64,000 nucleotides of DNA, taken from positions 434,001 through 498,000 of the forward strand of contig NZ_CP045369.1 in assembly GCF_009363535.1 (NCBI RefSeq). The letters run 5' to 3'. Positions 36,038-47,914 of the stretch are shown here, piece after piece. A program made the position numbers and the translations under genes. This stretch comes from Microbulbifer sp. THAF38 (GTDB taxonomy: Bacteria > Pseudomonadota > Gammaproteobacteria > Pseudomonadales > Cellvibrionaceae). The notes beneath the pieces are model-generated. The model was not told where the DNA came from and made no database searches. It worked only from the letters and a program-made list of their open reading frames with translations. How positions within the stretch are numbered: position 1 is the first letter of the stretch; the number at the start of each line of letters is the position of its first letter.

Positions 36038-36745
36038 ATGACTCAGCTCACCGAAAAAGCCCCGACAACCGCTATGGTCTTGGCGGCAGGTTTTGGGCGT
36101 AGGATGCGCCCTCTTACTGACCAAACCCCCAAGCCTTTGTTGTCTGTGGCAGGCAAACCTCTGATTGAGCATGTACTGGAGCGATTACAGGGCGTAGGAA
36201 TTCAACGGGTAGTGATCAACCTGGGCCATTTGGGTCATATGATTCGTGACTACCTGGGGAACGGCAATCGCTGGGGCCTGGATATCCAGTATTCTGTGGA
36301 GCAGGAAGACCGGCCCTTTGAGACTGCAGGGGGAATTCTCAATGCGATGCCGCTGCTGGGAGAGGGTCCATTTTTTGTGGTTAATGGGGATGTCTGGTGT
36401 GACTTCGACCTTTCCCAGTGGGTGGCCCGCTCGCTGCCCAAAGAATGCCCCGGTCGCCTGCTTATGGTGCCCAACCCCCCGCATAACCCGGAGGGGGACT
36501 TTGGAATTGAGAATGGCCTGCTATCCGGGACAGCTAAGCCCCGCTATACCTTTGCCGGCATCAGCTGGCTACGCCCCGAAGTGTTGACCCGCTACCCCAA
36601 AATGCGCGAATGCTTCGGCCTTGGTGAGGTGTTCACCTTTAATGAGGATAAGTTACAGGCGGATTTATACACTGGGGACTGGTGTGATGTGGGCACCCCC
36701 GAGCGTCTGGAAAACCTGCATTACCGCCTGAGTGCGGAAAATTGA
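36038..36745 (+). CDS. murU: N-acetylmuramate alpha-1-phosphate uridylyltransferase (MurU)
   Basis: Converts MurNAc-1-P and UTP to UDP-MurNAc, directly after AmgK. It has 235 residues with the nucleotidyltransferase signature [60 protein letters not shown] (metal Asp) and [13 protein letters not shown]. It is paired with amgK, and its last residues overlap the upstream frame of rpe but not its true start. Confidence 0.94.
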   Translation: MTQLTEKAPTTAMVLAAGFGRRMRPLTDQTPKPLLSVAGKPLIEHVLERLQGVGIQRVVINLGHLGHMIRDYLGNGNRWGLDIQYSVEQEDRPFETAGGILNAMPLLGEGPFFVVNGDVWCDFDLSQWVARSLPKECPGRLLMVPNPPHNPEGDFGIENGLLSGTAKPRYTFAGISWLRPEVLTRYPKMRECFGLGEVFTFNEDKLQADLYTGDWCDVGTPERLENLHYRLSAEN

Positions 36746-36764
36746 GTTACTGAAGGAAATAAAG

Positions 36765-37427
36765 ATGTCAGATTACAAGATTGCCCCCTCGATTCTCTCC
36801 GCTGATTTTGCCCGCCTCGGTGAAGAGGTGGACAACGTGCTAGCGGCTGGTGCCGATTGGGTGCACTTTGATGTGATGGACAACCACTATGTGCCCAACC
36901 TCACCATCGGCCCAATGGTGTGCGAGGCGTTGCGTAAGCATGGTGTCGAGGCGCCAATTGATGTGCACCTGATGGTGGAGCCGGTGGACGATATGATCCG
37001 AATGTTTGCCGATGCGGGTGCAAGCTATATTACCTTTCACCCGGAGGCTTCACGCCACCCGGATCGCTCCCTGCAGTTGATTCGCAGCCTAGGTTGCAAG
37101 GCCGGCCTGGTGTTTAACCCGGCCACTGGGCTGGATGCGGCCAAATATGTGATGGACAAGCTGGATATGATTCTGCTGATGTCAGTCAATCCGGGCTTTG
37201 GCGGCCAGAAATTTATTCCGGGCACCCTGGATAAATTGCGTGAGGCGCGTCAGCTGATCGATGCTTCCGGTTACGATATTCGCCTGGAGATCGATGGCGG
37301 GGTCAACCGCGACAATATTGCGGAGATTGCCGCCGCCGGCGCGGATACTTTTGTTGCGGGTTCTGCGATTTTCAATGCCCCCGACTACGCTGAAGTGATC
37401 GGTGCAATGCGCGATAGCTTGTCCTGA
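36765..37427 (+). CDS. rpe: Ribulose-phosphate 3-epimerase
   Basis: Interconverts ribulose-5-P and xylulose-5-P in the pentose phosphate pathway. It has 220 residues from the ATG at 36765 ([22 protein letters not shown]), with GAAGG upstream. The TIM-barrel motifs [46 protein letters not shown] and [12 protein letters not shown] carry the metal and catalytic residues. In Pseudomonas rpe is followed by gph and trpE; here gph is missing and the trp leader comes next. Confidence 0.97.
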   Translation: MSDYKIAPSILSADFARLGEEVDNVLAAGADWVHFDVMDNHYVPNLTIGPMVCEALRKHGVEAPIDVHLMVEPVDDMIRMFADAGASYITFHPEASRHPDRSLQLIRSLGCKAGLVFNPATGLDAAKYVMDKLDMILLMSVNPGFGGQKFIPGTLDKLREARQLIDASGYDIRLEIDGGVNRDNIAEIAAAGADTFVAGSAIFNAPDYAEVIGAMRDSLS

Positions 37428-37436
37428 GAAAAACCT

Positions 37437-37458
37437 GGCGGGTAACCTCTTGCCCGCC
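37437..37458 (+). terminator. GC-rich hairpin after rpe, weak terminator
   Basis: GGCGGG pairs with CCCGCC around ten bases, 10 bp after the rpe stop. No T run follows, so termination may be partial or Rho-assisted. Confidence 0.4.
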
Positions 37459-37504
37459 GTATACGGGATTTGTAAACTTGTGCACCTGCACAGAGGGAAT
37501 TTCC

Positions 37505-37552
37505 GTGAACCACACTATCCCCACATCCAGCAGCTGGCGATGGCGCCGCTGA
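37505..37552 (+). CDS. trpL: Tryptophan operon leader peptide
   Basis: A 15-residue reading frame, MNHTIPTSSSWRWRR, starting at GTG with GAGGG seven bases upstream. It lies between rpe and trpE. Two Trp codons separated by one Arg codon are the hallmark of transcription attenuation leaders, since a peptide this short would otherwise rarely contain even one. Both Trp codons lie in a local hairpin (CAGC-GGCG/CGCC-GCTG, 37531-37551). When charged tRNA-Trp is scarce, the ribosome should stall there and alter folding of the downstream leader. Confidence 0.85.
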   Translation: MNHTIPTSSSWRWRR

Positions 37553-37625
37553 TCCGCTGAGGCCAATGGGTCAAAGATACCATTCGGCCACCTCTCCCGT
37601 GGGCGCTGCCTATACTTTGGCGCCA
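37531..37625 (+). promoter_or_regulatory. Alternative-pairing region of the trp leader
   Basis: Three foldings compete. Hairpin A spans the Trp codons (37531-37551). Hairpin B is GGCCAATGG with CCATT-C-GGCC (37561-37569 with 37580-37589). TGGCGCC (37541-37547) is also exactly complementary to GGCGCCA (37619-37625), 33 bases before trpE. No hairpin with a T run is present, so classic intrinsic termination is not obvious; Rho or translation control of trpE is possible. Confidence 0.6.
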
Positions 37626-37657
37626 ACTAGAAAAATACCTAATAGATCGGAGTCTCT

Positions 37658-39169
37658 ATGACCCCTAGTGAATACGCACAACTTGTGTCTGCGGGCTATA
37701 ACCGTATCCCGCTGGTGCGCCGAGTACTGGCGGATATTGAAACCCCCCTGTCCACTTATATGAAGCTTGCCAAAGGGCGTTATAGCTACCTGCTGGAGTC
37801 TGTACAGGGCGGGGAGAAGTGGGGGCGTTACTCCATTATTGGTCTGCCGGCAAGAACTCTGCTGCGGGTACGTGGCAGCGAGGTTACGGTGGAGCGCGAT
37901 GGGGCGGTGATTGAAAGCCACACGGAGCGGGACCCGCTGGCATTTGTGGAACAGTTTCAGCAGCGCTATCGGGTGCCGGAACTTACCGATTTGCCACGCT
38001 TTAACGGCGGCCTGGTCGGGTATTTTGGCTATGACTGTGTGCGCTATATTGAGCCGCGTCTGGCCCACAGTGTGCCGCAGGATAGCCTGGGTAATCCGGA
38101 TATCCTGCTGATGGTCAGTGATGAGCTGGTGGTTTTCGACAATCTCGCCGGTGCGGTTATTTTTATTGTGCACGCAGACCCCGCTCAGGCCGATGCCTAT
38201 GAGCGAGCCCAGCAGCGCCTGGATCAGTTGGTCGAACGGCTGGCCCAGCCGTTGCCGAATACTGTACCCCTGGATCTGGATGGCAAGGGAATCGAGGAGA
38301 GTGCTTTTCACTCTCACTTTGGTGAGGAAAACTTCAAGAAAGCCGTGGACCGGGTGAAGGAATATGTCCTCGCTGGCGATGTGATGCAGGTGGTGCCCTC
38401 CCAGCGCCTGTCGGCTCCCTTCGACGCACCGCCCCTGAATTTCTATCGCGCCTTGCGCAGCCTGAACCCCTCACCTTATATGTATTTCCTCGACCTCGGC
38501 GATCACCAGGTTGTGGGTTCTAGCCCGGAGATACTGGTGCGTCTGGAAGAGGGGGAGATGACTGTGCGTCCGCTGGCTGGCACTCGCCGTCGCGGTACCT
38601 CGGAAGAGGAGGATAAAGCCCTGGAGCAGGAACTCTTGGCCGACCCCAAAGAGTGTGCTGAGCACCTGATGTTGATCGACCTGGGGCGCAATGATGTGGG
38701 CCGCGTAGCGGCGACGGGCAGCGTGCGGGTCACCGAGCAGATGGTGGTGGAACGCTATTCCCATGTGATGCATATCACCTCCAATGTCAACGGCCAATTG
38801 CGGGAGGGGCTCACCGGTATGGACGCCCTGCGCGCGGCGCTGCCGGCCGGTACTTTATCCGGGGCACCAAAGATCCGCGCTATGGAAATTATCGATGAAC
38901 TGGAACCGGAGAAACGCGGTATCTATGGTGGTGCGGTGGGTTACTTGGCCTGGAATGGCAATATGGATACAGCCATAGCAATTCGCACCGCAGTGATTAA
39001 GGATGGGCAGTTATTTATCCAGGCCGGTGCCGGCCTGGTAGCCGATTCAGACCCTCAGTCCGAGTGGGATGAAACCATGAACAAGGCCAGGGCACTGTTT
39101 CGCGCAGCGGGCATGGCCCTGGCTAGTAGTTGTAAAGAAGTAAAGATCGAACAAGATGAGCGAAGCTAG
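37658..39169 (+). CDS. trpE: Anthranilate synthase component I
   Basis: With TrpG makes anthranilate from chorismate and glutamine, the first step of Trp synthesis. It has 503 residues. The N-terminal part carries the feedback site motif [19 protein letters not shown] (with the LLES Trp-binding element). The catalytic chorismate-binding core shows [57 protein letters not shown] and the C-terminal [21 protein letters not shown] is found 5 bp before the ATG. Its last codons overlap the ion-channel gene by 14 bp. Confidence 0.97.
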   Translation: MTPSEYAQLVSAGYNRIPLVRRVLADIETPLSTYMKLAKGRYSYLLESVQGGEKWGRYSIIGLPARTLLRVRGSEVTVERDGAVIESHTERDPLAFVEQFQQRYRVPELTDLPRFNGGLVGYFGYDCVRYIEPRLAHSVPQDSLGNPDILLMVSDELVVFDNLAGAVIFIVHADPAQADAYERAQQRLDQLVERLAQPLPNTVPLDLDGKGIEESAFHSHFGEENFKKAVDRVKEYVLAGDVMQVVPSQRLSAPFDAPPLNFYRALRSLNPSPYMYFLDLGDHQVVGSSPEILVRLEEGEMTVRPLAGTRRRGTSEEEDKALEQELLADPKECAEHLMLIDLGRNDVGRVAATGSVRVTEQMVVERYSHVMHITSNVNGQLREGLTGMDALRAALPAGTLSGAPKIRAMEIIDELEPEKRGIYGGAVGYLAWNGNMDTAIAIRTAVIKDGQLFIQAGAGLVADSDPQSEWDETMNKARALFRAAGMALASSCKEVKIEQDERS

Positions 39170-40019
39170 TATTCCCCAAAAAATATCTCTTGCCACCCGT
39201 TGCCAGCAGATAGTCGAAGCCCCGCTATTTAATCAGGTGATCATTGGGATCATCCTTCTCAATGCGCTGGCGGTTGGGTTGGAGACCTCCAGCTGGGTGA
39301 TGGAGCATTTTGGTACCACGCTGGGCGTTGTTAACCAGCTGGTACTTATCGCTTTTATTTTAGAGGCGGCGATAAAAATAGCCTCGCAGGGATCGCGCCC
39401 CTGGCGTTATTTCGCCAGTGGCTGGAACTGCTTTGATTTCACCATCATTGCCCTCAGCCTGATTCCCGCTACAGGGCCACTGGCAACACTCGCACGCTTG
39501 GTAAGGGTACTGCGGGTACTGCGTCTGGTTTCCGCTTTCCCGGAATTGCGGACCCTGGTGGATACACTGTTGCGCAGCTTGCCGAGCATGATGCACATCG
39601 CAATTTTGATGGGGATTATTTTTTATATCTATGGCGTGGCGGGCTATTTCCTCTTTCACGAGGTGGACCCCACCCACTGGCGTAGCTTGCCGATCGCTCT
39701 GTTAAGTCTGTTCCGCATTGTGACCTTTGAGGATTGGACCGACATTATGTACACCGCTATGGACTCAATGCCCTGGGCCTGGCTCTACTTTGTCAGTTTT
39801 GTGGTCATGGGCGCTTTTGTCATGATTAACCTATTTATCGGTGTGGTAATCAATAACCTGGAGGAGGCCAAGCTGCGCCGTATGGATGAGATGTGCCTGC
39901 CACCCAGTCAAACCGAAATCCTGCGCGAATTGCGCTCAACCCAGGCGGCGCTGGCGCGATTGCAAAAACGCATGGAAGCACCTTCCGACACTGCACAGGC
40001 AATGGGGGCCAAGCAATGA
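39156..40019 (+). CDS. Voltage-gated-type cation channel (NaChBac-like single-domain subunit)
   Basis: Inner-membrane channel of 287 residues with six predicted membrane segments. S4 (about 110-125) has Arg every third residue (R114, R117, R120, R123), the classic voltage sensor. The pore loop carries TFEDWTD (190-196), where NaChBac/NavAb channels have TLESWxM; the extra acidic residues resemble the calcium-selective engineered CavAb filter (TLDDWSD). S6 is [21 protein letters not shown]-terminal coiled coil (about 252-273) would tetramerise it. It starts inside trpE (14-bp overlap) and ends overlapping the trpG start, so it is co-translated with Trp enzymes. Confidence 0.9.
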   Translation: MSEASIPQKISLATRCQQIVEAPLFNQVIIGIILLNALAVGLETSSWVMEHFGTTLGVVNQLVLIAFILEAAIKIASQGSRPWRYFASGWNCFDFTIIALSLIPATGPLATLARLVRVLRVLRLVSAFPELRTLVDTLLRSLPSMMHIAILMGIIFYIYGVAGYFLFHEVDPTHWRSLPIALLSLFRIVTFEDWTDIMYTAMDSMPWAWLYFVSFVVMGAFVMINLFIGVVINNLEEAKLRRMDEMCLPPSQTEILRELRSTQAALARLQKRMEAPSDTAQAMGAKQ

Positions 40020-40594
40020 TTTTAATGATCGATAACTACGACTCCTTTACCTGGAATGTGGTGCAGTACCTGGAGGAGCTGGGTGCCGAGGTTGTGGTCA
40101 AGCGCAACGACGAGATCACCCTTGAGGACCTCGAACAGATGGCCCCAGCGAAAATTGTGATTTCACCAGGCCCCTGCACACCCAATGAGGCCGGGATTTC
40201 CCTGGAGGCAATTCGCCACTTTGCCGGTCGTATTCCCATTTTGGGCATTTGCCTCGGGCACCAGAGTATCGGCCAGGTGTTCGGTGGTCGCGTTGTGCGT
40301 GCCGGCCAGGTTATGCACGGCAAAACATCGCCTATAGTGCACAACAACCTGGGGGTGTTTCACGGCCTGTCCAATCCTTTCGAGGCCACCCGTTATCACT
40401 CCCTGGTGGTGGAAAAAGGCAGTTTGCCTGAATGTCTGGAAATTACCGCCTGGACGGAGACGCCTGACGGCGAGATCGATGAAATTATGGGGTTGCGCCA
40501 CCGGGAATTGCCAATCGAGGGGGTGCAGTTTCACCCCGAATCCATTCTCACGATGCATGGCCACGATATGCTGAGGAATTTTCTCGAGTCCTGA
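40016..40594 (+). CDS. trpG: Anthranilate synthase component II (glutamine amidotransferase)
   Basis: Releases ammonia from glutamine for TrpE. It has 192 residues from the ATG at 40016 ([26 protein letters not shown]). It is a class I amidotransferase triad with the Cys in [12 protein letters not shown], and His and Glu in [21 protein letters not shown] is typical of TrpG/PabA, so a shared role in 4-aminobenzoate synthesis is possible. Its ATG overlaps the channel stop codon (ATGA). A GCGGAGCG/CGCTCTGC hairpin follows in the spacer to trpD. Confidence 0.96.
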   Translation: MILMIDNYDSFTWNVVQYLEELGAEVVVKRNDEITLEDLEQMAPAKIVISPGPCTPNEAGISLEAIRHFAGRIPILGICLGHQSIGQVFGGRVVRAGQVMHGKTSPIVHNNLGVFHGLSNPFEATRYHSLVVEKGSLPECLEITAWTETPDGEIDEIMGLRHRELPIEGVQFHPESILTMHGHDMLRNFLES

Positions 40595-40667
40595 TGCTAA
40601 GGGCAAAACGCGGAGCGGTTATTTGCGCTCTGCACCAATCAACACTGAGCGGGACAAGGGGGACACA

Positions 40668-41717
40668 ATGAATATACAAAAAGCCATCGCCAAGCTGGTG
40701 GATGGAGAGCACCTGACTCGTGAGGAGATGCGCGAGACTGTCGGCCAAATTATGCGTGGCGAAGCCCTGGAAGCGCAGATAGGAGCCTTGCTGATTGCGT
40801 TGCGTATTCGCGGTGAAACCGTCGATGAGATCGTCGGAGCGGTGGAAACCATGCGCGCACTGGCCACCAAGGTGGAACTCGACTTGGACAACACTGTGGA
40901 TATTGTCGGCACTGGTGGCGATGGCGCGAACCTGTTTAATGTGTCCAGTGCCAGTGGCTTTGTTGCAGCCGCCGCCGGGGCCAGGGTGGCCAAACACGGT
41001 AACCGTTCGGTGTCTTCTAGTAGTGGCTCCGCTGATTTGCTCGAACACGCCGGGGTTTATCTGGATTTAAGCGCGGAACAAATGGCCCGCTGTGTGGAAA
41101 CGCTCGGTATCGGCTTTATGTTCGCGCCCAGTTTCCACAGCGCCGTTCGCCATGTGGGCCCCGCGCGCAAAGCACTCGGGTTACGCACTATTTTTAATTT
41201 GCTGGGTCCCATGACCAACCCCGCGGGAGTTAAGCGCAAGGTTATCGGAGTTTACGAGAAGCATTATTGCCGCCTGTTGGCCGAGGTTCTGCAGCGTCTC
41301 GGTTCCGAGCACGTATTGGTCCTGCACAGCGATGATGGCCTCGATGAAGCCAGTATCGCCGCGGATACTTTTGCGGTGGAATTAAAGGATGGTGTTATCA
41401 GTGAGTTTACACTCCGCCCCGAAGACTTTGGGTTGCCCCGCCAGAGCCTGGACGGATTGATCGTTTCTGGTGCCGAAGAGTCTCTATCCCTGATCCGCGA
41501 CGCACTGGGTAAACGCGAAACCGAAGCGGGGCAAAAAGCTGCGGATATTATCGCCCTGAATGCAGGCCTGGCTATTTATGTCAGCGGCACCGCAAACACG
41601 GCAGAGCAGGGCGTTGCCATGGCGCAGGACGCCATCGATAGCGGTTTGGCTGCAGAAAAAATTAATGACTTGGCTGCCTTTACCAGCGCCTTTCGCCCCG
41701 AGGAAGTGAAATCGTGA
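40668..41717 (+). CDS. trpD: Anthranilate phosphoribosyltransferase
   Basis: Joins anthranilate and PRPP. It has 349 residues from the ATG at 40668 ([21 protein letters not shown]), with a G-rich site upstream. The PRPP-binding motif [36 protein letters not shown] and [37 protein letters not shown] are all present. An upstream in-frame ATG at 40623 is not supported. It overlaps trpC by four bases (GTGA). Confidence 0.97.
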   Translation: MNIQKAIAKLVDGEHLTREEMRETVGQIMRGEALEAQIGALLIALRIRGETVDEIVGAVETMRALATKVELDLDNTVDIVGTGGDGANLFNVSSASGFVAAAAGARVAKHGNRSVSSSSGSADLLEHAGVYLDLSAEQMARCVETLGIGFMFAPSFHSAVRHVGPARKALGLRTIFNLLGPMTNPAGVKRKVIGVYEKHYCRLLAEVLQRLGSEHVLVLHSDDGLDEASIAADTFAVELKDGVISEFTLRPEDFGLPRQSLDGLIVSGAEESLSLIRDALGKRETEAGQKAADIIALNAGLAIYVSGTANTAEQGVAMAQDAIDSGLAAEKINDLAAFTSAFRPEEVKS

Positions 41718-42508
41718 GCACACCGACCATTTTAAAAACCATTATCGAGCGCAAGTGGCAGGAAGTGGCGGAGCGTAAATCCCTATGCAGCCTGGAAGAT
41801 ATGCGTCTGAGTGCACAGGACCAACCGCCGGCAAGGGGGTTTGTCGCGGCACTGGAACACAAAATCGCCGAGGGGGAGGCCGCGGTGATTGCGGAAATCA
41901 AGAAGGCCTCCCCCAGCAAGGGAGTGATTCGCGAGGATTTTCTTCCCGCAGAAATTGCGACCAGTTATGAGAGAGGCGGCGCGGCCTGCCTATCGGTGCT
42001 TACCGATAGGGATTTTTTCCAGGGCGATGACAGTTATTTACAGCAGGCACGCAACGCGGTGCGCCTGCCAGTGTTGCGCAAGGATTTTACTGTGGACCCC
42101 TACCAGGTGTTTGAGGCGCGTGCCATCGGGGCCGACTGTATCCTGCTCATTGCCGCCTGCCTGGAAGACCAGCAAATGCAGGAACTCAATGGTCTGGCTT
42201 TGGAGCTGGGATTGGATGTGTTGGTGGAAGTACACAATCGCGCAGAGTTGGAGCGTGCACTGGTTCTACCCAACCGTTTAATCGGGATTAATAATCGCAA
42301 CCTGCACACCTTTGAGGTGCAGTTGGAAAATACTTTCAAGCTGCTCGATTTGATCCCCAAGGATCGCATTGTTGTTACTGAAAGTGGCATCCACACCACG
42401 GATGATGTCGCGGCCATGCGTGGGCACAGCGTCGATGCATTTTTGGTTGGTGAGGCCTTTATGCGTGAAGAGGAGCCGGGGCGTAAACTGATGGAGATGT
42501 TTAACTGA
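41714..42508 (+). CDS. trpC: Indole-3-glycerol phosphate synthase
   Basis: Closes the indole ring from CdRP, the last step encoded in this cluster; trpF, trpA and trpB lie elsewhere. It has 264 residues with a GTG start. It is a TIM barrel: [25 protein letters not shown] (catalytic Lys and Glu), [41 protein letters not shown] and [12 protein letters not shown]. It is monofunctional, without TrpF fusion. A strong terminator follows. Confidence 0.97.
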   Translation: MSTPTILKTIIERKWQEVAERKSLCSLEDMRLSAQDQPPARGFVAALEHKIAEGEAAVIAEIKKASPSKGVIREDFLPAEIATSYERGGAACLSVLTDRDFFQGDDSYLQQARNAVRLPVLRKDFTVDPYQVFEARAIGADCILLIAACLEDQQMQELNGLALELGLDVLVEVHNRAELERALVLPNRLIGINNRNLHTFEVQLENTFKLLDLIPKDRIVVTESGIHTTDDVAAMRGHSVDAFLVGEAFMREEEPGRKLMEMFN

Positions 42509-42524
42509 CTGCAGGTGAGAAAAT

Positions 42525-42556
42525 AAAAAAGGGCGATGTTAAAGTCGCCCTTTTTT
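42525..42556. terminator. Bidirectional terminator between trpC and crp
   Basis: AAAAAAGGGCGA pairs perfectly with TCGCCCTTTTTT around an eight-base loop. It ends the trp operon on the plus strand and crp on the minus strand. Confidence 0.93.
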
Positions 42557-42579
42557 ATGCTGTGGATTAACTCGCTTTA

Positions 42580-43230
42580 CTAGCGGGTACCGTACACCAC
42601 CATGGTTTTGCCCTTGACCGAGACGAGCCCCTGTTCTTCCAGGGTTTTCAACACGCGCCCGACCATCTCGCGGGAGCAGCCGACGATTCGGCCAATTTCC
42701 TGGCGAGTGATCTTGATTTGCATGCCTTCTGGGTGGGTCATCGCATCGGGTTCGTTGCACAAGTCTAAAAGGGTGCGCGCCACACGACCGGTAACATCCA
42801 GGAAGGCCAGGTCGCCGACCTTACGGGTGGTATTGCGCAGGCGTCCGGCCATTTGCGTAGCCAGGGCGAACAGGAATTCCGGGTGCTGACGAGTCAGTTC
42901 CTGGAATTTGGTATAGGAAATTTCCGCAACTTCACACTCAGTTTTGGTGCGCACCCAGGCACTGCGGGTGTCCTGATCAAACAGGCCCATTTCACCAAAA
43001 AAGTCCCCGTCGTTCAGGTAGGCCACAATCATTTCACGGCCTTCATCATCCTCAATCAGGACAGTCACTGAACCGCGCATAATGAAATAGAGAGACTCAC
43101 AGCGGTCGCCGGCATAGATAATCGTGCTCTTGGCCGGATAGCGGCGCCGGTGGCAGTGGGCCAGAAAGTCTTCAATATTGCCGATAGTCATGGGGTCTTC
43201 GATAGCAACCGTCACGGATTTATTCCTCAT
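42580..43230 (-). CDS. crp: cAMP receptor protein (Crp/Vfr)
   Basis: Global cAMP-responsive activator, 216 residues, very close to E. coli Crp and Pseudomonas Vfr. The cNMP-binding barrel shows [32 protein letters not shown], with the Glu, Arg and Ser that contact cAMP. The HTH reads [43 protein letters not shown]. The ATG at 43230 gives a few extra N-terminal residues relative to E. coli. It follows trpGDC and is divergent from an osmC-like gene, as vfr is in pseudomonads. Confidence 0.96.
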   Translation of the reverse strand: MRNKSVTVAIEDPMTIGNIEDFLAHCHRRRYPAKSTIIYAGDRCESLYFIMRGSVTVLIEDDEGREMIVAYLNDGDFFGEMGLFDQDTRSAWVRTKTECEVAEISYTKFQELTRQHPEFLFALATQMAGRLRNTTRKVGDLAFLDVTGRVARTLLDLCNEPDAMTHPEGMQIKITRQEIGRIVGCSREMVGRVLKTLEEQGLVSVKGKTMVVYGTR

Positions 43231-43529
43231 TTTTAGTCTCGTGCTCTATCCCGGCTTTAGCAGCTGAGCACTATTGAATTATCGCGCGAAAAAACAGTCC
43301 CCAACAGAGGTTGGGCGCGGTAAAGTTCCGCAGTGTGACCTGTGACACCCTGTCGCCGGTGCGATTGGACTGCAAGCGGGCTGCTGCGTTCACTGACGAA
43401 AGGTATAACTTCGGAAGTCAACTTTCCGCGCGGAGGTGTTGTGGACACTATACCGGAAATACTCTGCTTGTCGGCATAATCTTGTACTGTGCTAAGCTTC
43501 GCGATTTGAATTTCAGTGGGAGCATGGCA

Positions 43530-43937
43530 ATGCAGGGCAAGGTAACCTGGGTTAATGATTTGACCTTCGTCGGCGAAGCCGGCAGCGGTAATTCAGTAGT
43601 GATGGAAGGGGGCCGCACCAATAATGGCGTACGTCCGATGGAGATGATTCTCCTCGGTGTTGGCGGTTGTGCAGCTTACGATGTGATTTCCATTTTACAA
43701 AAGGCGCGCCAGGATATTATTTCCTGTCACTGTGAATTGAATGGTATTCGCCCGGATACTACCCCTTCACCTTTTGAGCGAATTGAAATGGAGTTTGTTG
43801 TGCGAGGTCGTGGATTAAAAGAATCCCATGTCGCTCGTGCGGTGGAATTATCTGCAGAGAAGTATTGTTCCGCTTCAATTATGTTACGCAATGCGGGAGT
43901 GGAGATTGTACACCGCTATCGAGTGGAAGAAGCCTGA
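43530..43937 (+). CDS. OsmC-family protein, YhfA type
   Basis: Small protein of 135 residues: MQGKVTWVNDLTFVGEAGSGNSVVMEG aligns from its first residue with E. coli YhfA. RPMEMILLGVGGCAAYDVISILQKARQDI has the GGC active-site Cys, and AVELSAEKYCSASIMLRNA has the second Cys, the OsmC peroxidase pair. A thiol-peroxidase-like role is inferred. The ATG at 43530 is preferred to 43524 because GGGAG is then seven bases away. It is divergent from crp across about 300 bp. Confidence 0.92.
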   Translation: MQGKVTWVNDLTFVGEAGSGNSVVMEGGRTNNGVRPMEMILLGVGGCAAYDVISILQKARQDIISCHCELNGIRPDTTPSPFERIEMEFVVRGRGLKESHVARAVELSAEKYCSASIMLRNAGVEIVHRYRVEEA

Positions 43938-43972
43938 ATAAAATATTGCAGGAAAAAGAAGAAAAAAGAAAA

Positions 43973-44005
43973 GGCCCACTAAAAGGCTGTTACTTTTAGC
44001 GGGCC
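43973..44005 (-). terminator. Terminator after coq7
   Basis: GGCCC-A-CTAAAAG pairs with CTTTTAG-C-GGGCC; on the minus strand a TTTT-C-TTTTTT tract follows. It lies between the convergent osmC-like and coq7 genes. Confidence 0.85.
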
Positions 44006-44035
44006 AGTCCATTTTGTGAATCGGTACTTAAAACT

Positions 44036-44680
44036 TTAAATTTTGTAACTGGCTGAGGTCATTACCTTGGATACCAGTGACATAGCGCCTTTCACCGGTG
44101 CGGGGAAGCGTTTACCCCCGGCGGCCAGCGCCGCGTGAGCGTGTTCGCTCTCATCGACCAGCATCTGCTCCACCACGGCGCGACTGCGTTTGTCCTGGGC
44201 CGGCAGTTTTTGCAGGTGACTCTCCAGGTGTTCACAGACTCTTTCTTCTGTCGCGGCGACAAAACCCAGACTGATGCGATCGCTGATTTTGCCGGCGGCG
44301 GCGCCCAGTCCAAATGACAAGCCATACCAGAGCGGATTGAGCAGGCTCGGGCGGCTGTCCAGCTCTTTGAGACGTTGCTCACACCAAGCGAGGTGGTCGA
44401 TCTCCTCGTCCGCGGCACGCTCCATTTCTCCGCGAACTTCCGGCAGTTTTGCGGTGAGTGCCTGGCCTTGGTAGAGAGCCTGCGCGCACACTTCGCCACT
44501 GTGGTTAACCCGCATTAGGCCGGCGGCGTGCTTGCGCTCGGCATCGCTGAGCTCGGCTTCTGCTTCGCCTTTGGCCGGAGATGCGCGACCGTGGCAGGGC
44601 TCGCCCGGACTCAGGGTGCGCAGGGCACGATCAGCCTGAATCAGCAGGCGATCGAGTCCACTCAGATTGCGTTCGCTCAT
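44036..44680 (-). CDS. coq7: 2-polyprenyl-3-methyl-6-methoxy-1,4-benzoquinone monooxygenase (Coq7)
   Basis: Di-iron hydroxylase of ubiquinone synthesis. It has 214 residues from the ATG at 44680 ([23 protein letters not shown]), with GAGGGAG upstream. The iron-binding motifs are [43 protein letters not shown] and [14 protein letters not shown] (E and E-x-x-H repeats). This is the Coq7 alternative to UbiF, as in pseudomonads. It neighbours the osmC-like gene as in Pseudomonas, but speD, usually between them, is absent. Confidence 0.96.
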   Translation of the reverse strand: MSERNLSGLDRLLIQADRALRTLSPGEPCHGRASPAKGEAEAELSDAERKHAAGLMRVNHSGEVCAQALYQGQALTAKLPEVRGEMERAADEEIDHLAWCEQRLKELDSRPSLLNPLWYGLSFGLGAAAGKISDRISLGFVAATEERVCEHLESHLQKLPAQDKRSRAVVEQMLVDESEHAHAALAAGGKRFPAPVKGAMSLVSKVMTSASYKI

Positions 44681-44736
44681 GTGTGTTGCTCCCTCTGTAT
44701 GGCGGCAGCTAGAAGCTACCGCCACGACTGGTAAAA

Positions 44737-46035
44737 CTACTTATCGCTACCGGCCTGTTCTCTTTCGATCGCGCGATAGCCGATATCCTTCCGGTAAAAG
44801 ACACCCTCCCAGTAGATGGTGCGGGCAGCCTCATAGGCATTGGCCTGGGCTTCGGCGACAGTGTTCCCCAATGCGGTGGCGCAGAGTACTCGACCACCAT
44901 TGGTGACCACCCGCTCGCCGTCCAGGGCGGTACCGGCGTGGAAGACCTTGGCGTTATCACTATCGGCTTTTTCAAGTCCACTAATAGCATCGCCCTTGCG
45001 GTAACTGCCGGGGTAGCCGTGTGCGGCCAGTACCACCCCAAGTGATGGGCGCGGGTCCCACTCTGCCGTTACGCTGTCGAGCTTTTTGTCGAGCGCAGCC
45101 AGGCACAGGTCGACCAGATCGGATTTCAGGCGCATCATAATGGGCTGGGTTTCGGGGTCGCCAAAGCGACAGTTGTACTCGATCACTCTGGGAGCGCCCT
45201 GGGGATCGATCATCAGGCCGGCGTAGAGAAAGCCGGTGTAAGGTGTGCCCTCAGCGGCGAGGCCTTTTACGGTGGGCTCGATCACTTCCTGCATAATGCG
45301 CTGGTAAACGCTGTCGGTCACTACCGGTGCGGGAGAGTAGGCACCCATACCGCCGGTATTGGGGCCGGTGTCGCCGTCACCGACGCGCTTGTGATCCTGG
45401 CTGGTGGCCATGGGCAGGATATTCTCCCCATCCACCATAACGATAAAGCTCGCCTCTTCACCCTGCAGGAATTCCTCAATCACTACACGGCAGCCTGCGT
45501 CGCCAAAGGCGTTGCCGGAGAGCATATCGCGCACTGCCAGCTCGGCCTGCTGCTCGGTCTCGGCGACGATGACGCCCTTGCCGGCGGCGAGGCCGTCGGC
45601 TTTGACTACGATGGGCGCTCCGCGCTCGCGGATGTATTCGACGGCCGGCTCAATTTCGGTGAAATTGCGATAGGCAGCGGTGGGGATCTCGTGGCGTTCG
45701 AGGAAATCCTTGGTGAAAGCCTTGGAGCCCTCCAGTTGGGCTGCACCCTTGCTGGGGCCAAAGATGGCGAGACCACGTCCGTTAAAGAAGTCCACGATGC
45801 CGTCAACCAGTGGCGCTTCGGGGCCGACGATAGTGAGTTCCACGCCGTTTTCCTCGGCGAAGTCCGCCAGTGCGGGGAAATTATCGACGCCGATAGCCAC
45901 ATTCTGCACTTTGCCTTCACGGGCGGTGCCGGCGTTGCCCGGGGCTACGAACACGGTGCCCACTTTTGGGTTTTGCGCGGCTTTCCACGCCAGGGCGTGC
46001 TCGCGGCCACCTGAGCCGATGATCAATACATTCAT
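44737..46035 (-). CDS. purD: Phosphoribosylamine-glycine ligase
   Basis: ATP-grasp enzyme of the second purine step, forming GAR from PRA and glycine. It has 432 residues: [36 protein letters not shown], the ATP-grasp lid [34 protein letters not shown] and [18 protein letters not shown]. It is downstream of purH, separated by a 215-bp structured spacer. Confidence 0.97.
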   Translation of the reverse strand: MNVLIIGSGGREHALAWKAAQNPKVGTVFVAPGNAGTAREGKVQNVAIGVDNFPALADFAEENGVELTIVGPEAPLVDGIVDFFNGRGLAIFGPSKGAAQLEGSKAFTKDFLERHEIPTAAYRNFTEIEPAVEYIRERGAPIVVKADGLAAGKGVIVAETEQQAELAVRDMLSGNAFGDAGCRVVIEEFLQGEEASFIVMVDGENILPMATSQDHKRVGDGDTGPNTGGMGAYSPAPVVTDSVYQRIMQEVIEPTVKGLAAEGTPYTGFLYAGLMIDPQGAPRVIEYNCRFGDPETQPIMMRLKSDLVDLCLAALDKKLDSVTAEWDPRPSLGVVLAAHGYPGSYRKGDAISGLEKADSDNAKVFHAGTALDGERVVTNGGRVLCATALGNTVAEAQANAYEAARTIYWEGVFYRKDIGYRAIEREQAGSDK

Positions 46036-46107
46036 TCTTAAATCCCCCTAAGTCGACCACTTGGGTCCATTGGACAGGTATCAGGTGCGCTAGTTTAGCG
46101 CGGAATC

Positions 46108-46238
46108 ATTGCAGGTGGTGTTGTCCGCCTGCAATGGGCGCCTCTTTCTGGTGGGCGCTAGAAACTGCTGGTGACAATGGCGCAGTGGATACTTCATTGT
46201 CACTAGCCTCCGCGAAGCACGATAGGTACTCCGCGGAG
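46108..46238 (-). other. Array of four stem-loops in the purH-purD spacer
   Basis: Consecutive inverted repeats are ATTGCAGG/CCTGCAAT (46108-46115 with 46128-46135), GCGCC/GGCGC (46138-46142 with 46154-46158), a 13-bp stem GCTGGTGACAATG with 46195-46207 (one G-T pair), and CTCCGCG/CGCGGAG (46208-46214 with 46232-46238). No T run follows any stem. It occupies most of the 215-bp spacer between purH and purD and may stabilise, process or attenuate the mRNA. Confidence 0.65.
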
Positions 46239-46250
46239 TTTGCCGATGAT

Positions 46251-47822
<1,572 letters not shown>

Positions 47823-47914
47823 TGCACTTGGTCCAACTGGTTTTGGAATAGGGTTGTCAGTGGTTGTAGCGGAGTTTGCGCTGCTGTGGCGAAAACTGCC
47901 GCCGGGAAAATAGC

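Noticed and set aside
37610..38317. Open frame antisense to trpE
   Set aside because: It lies fully over conserved trpE motifs and has no independent support.
43334..43349. Possible CRP site TGTGACCTGTGACACC in the crp-osmC spacer
   Set aside because: One half matches TGTGA, but the other half matches TCACA at only three of five positions; too weak to list as a feature.
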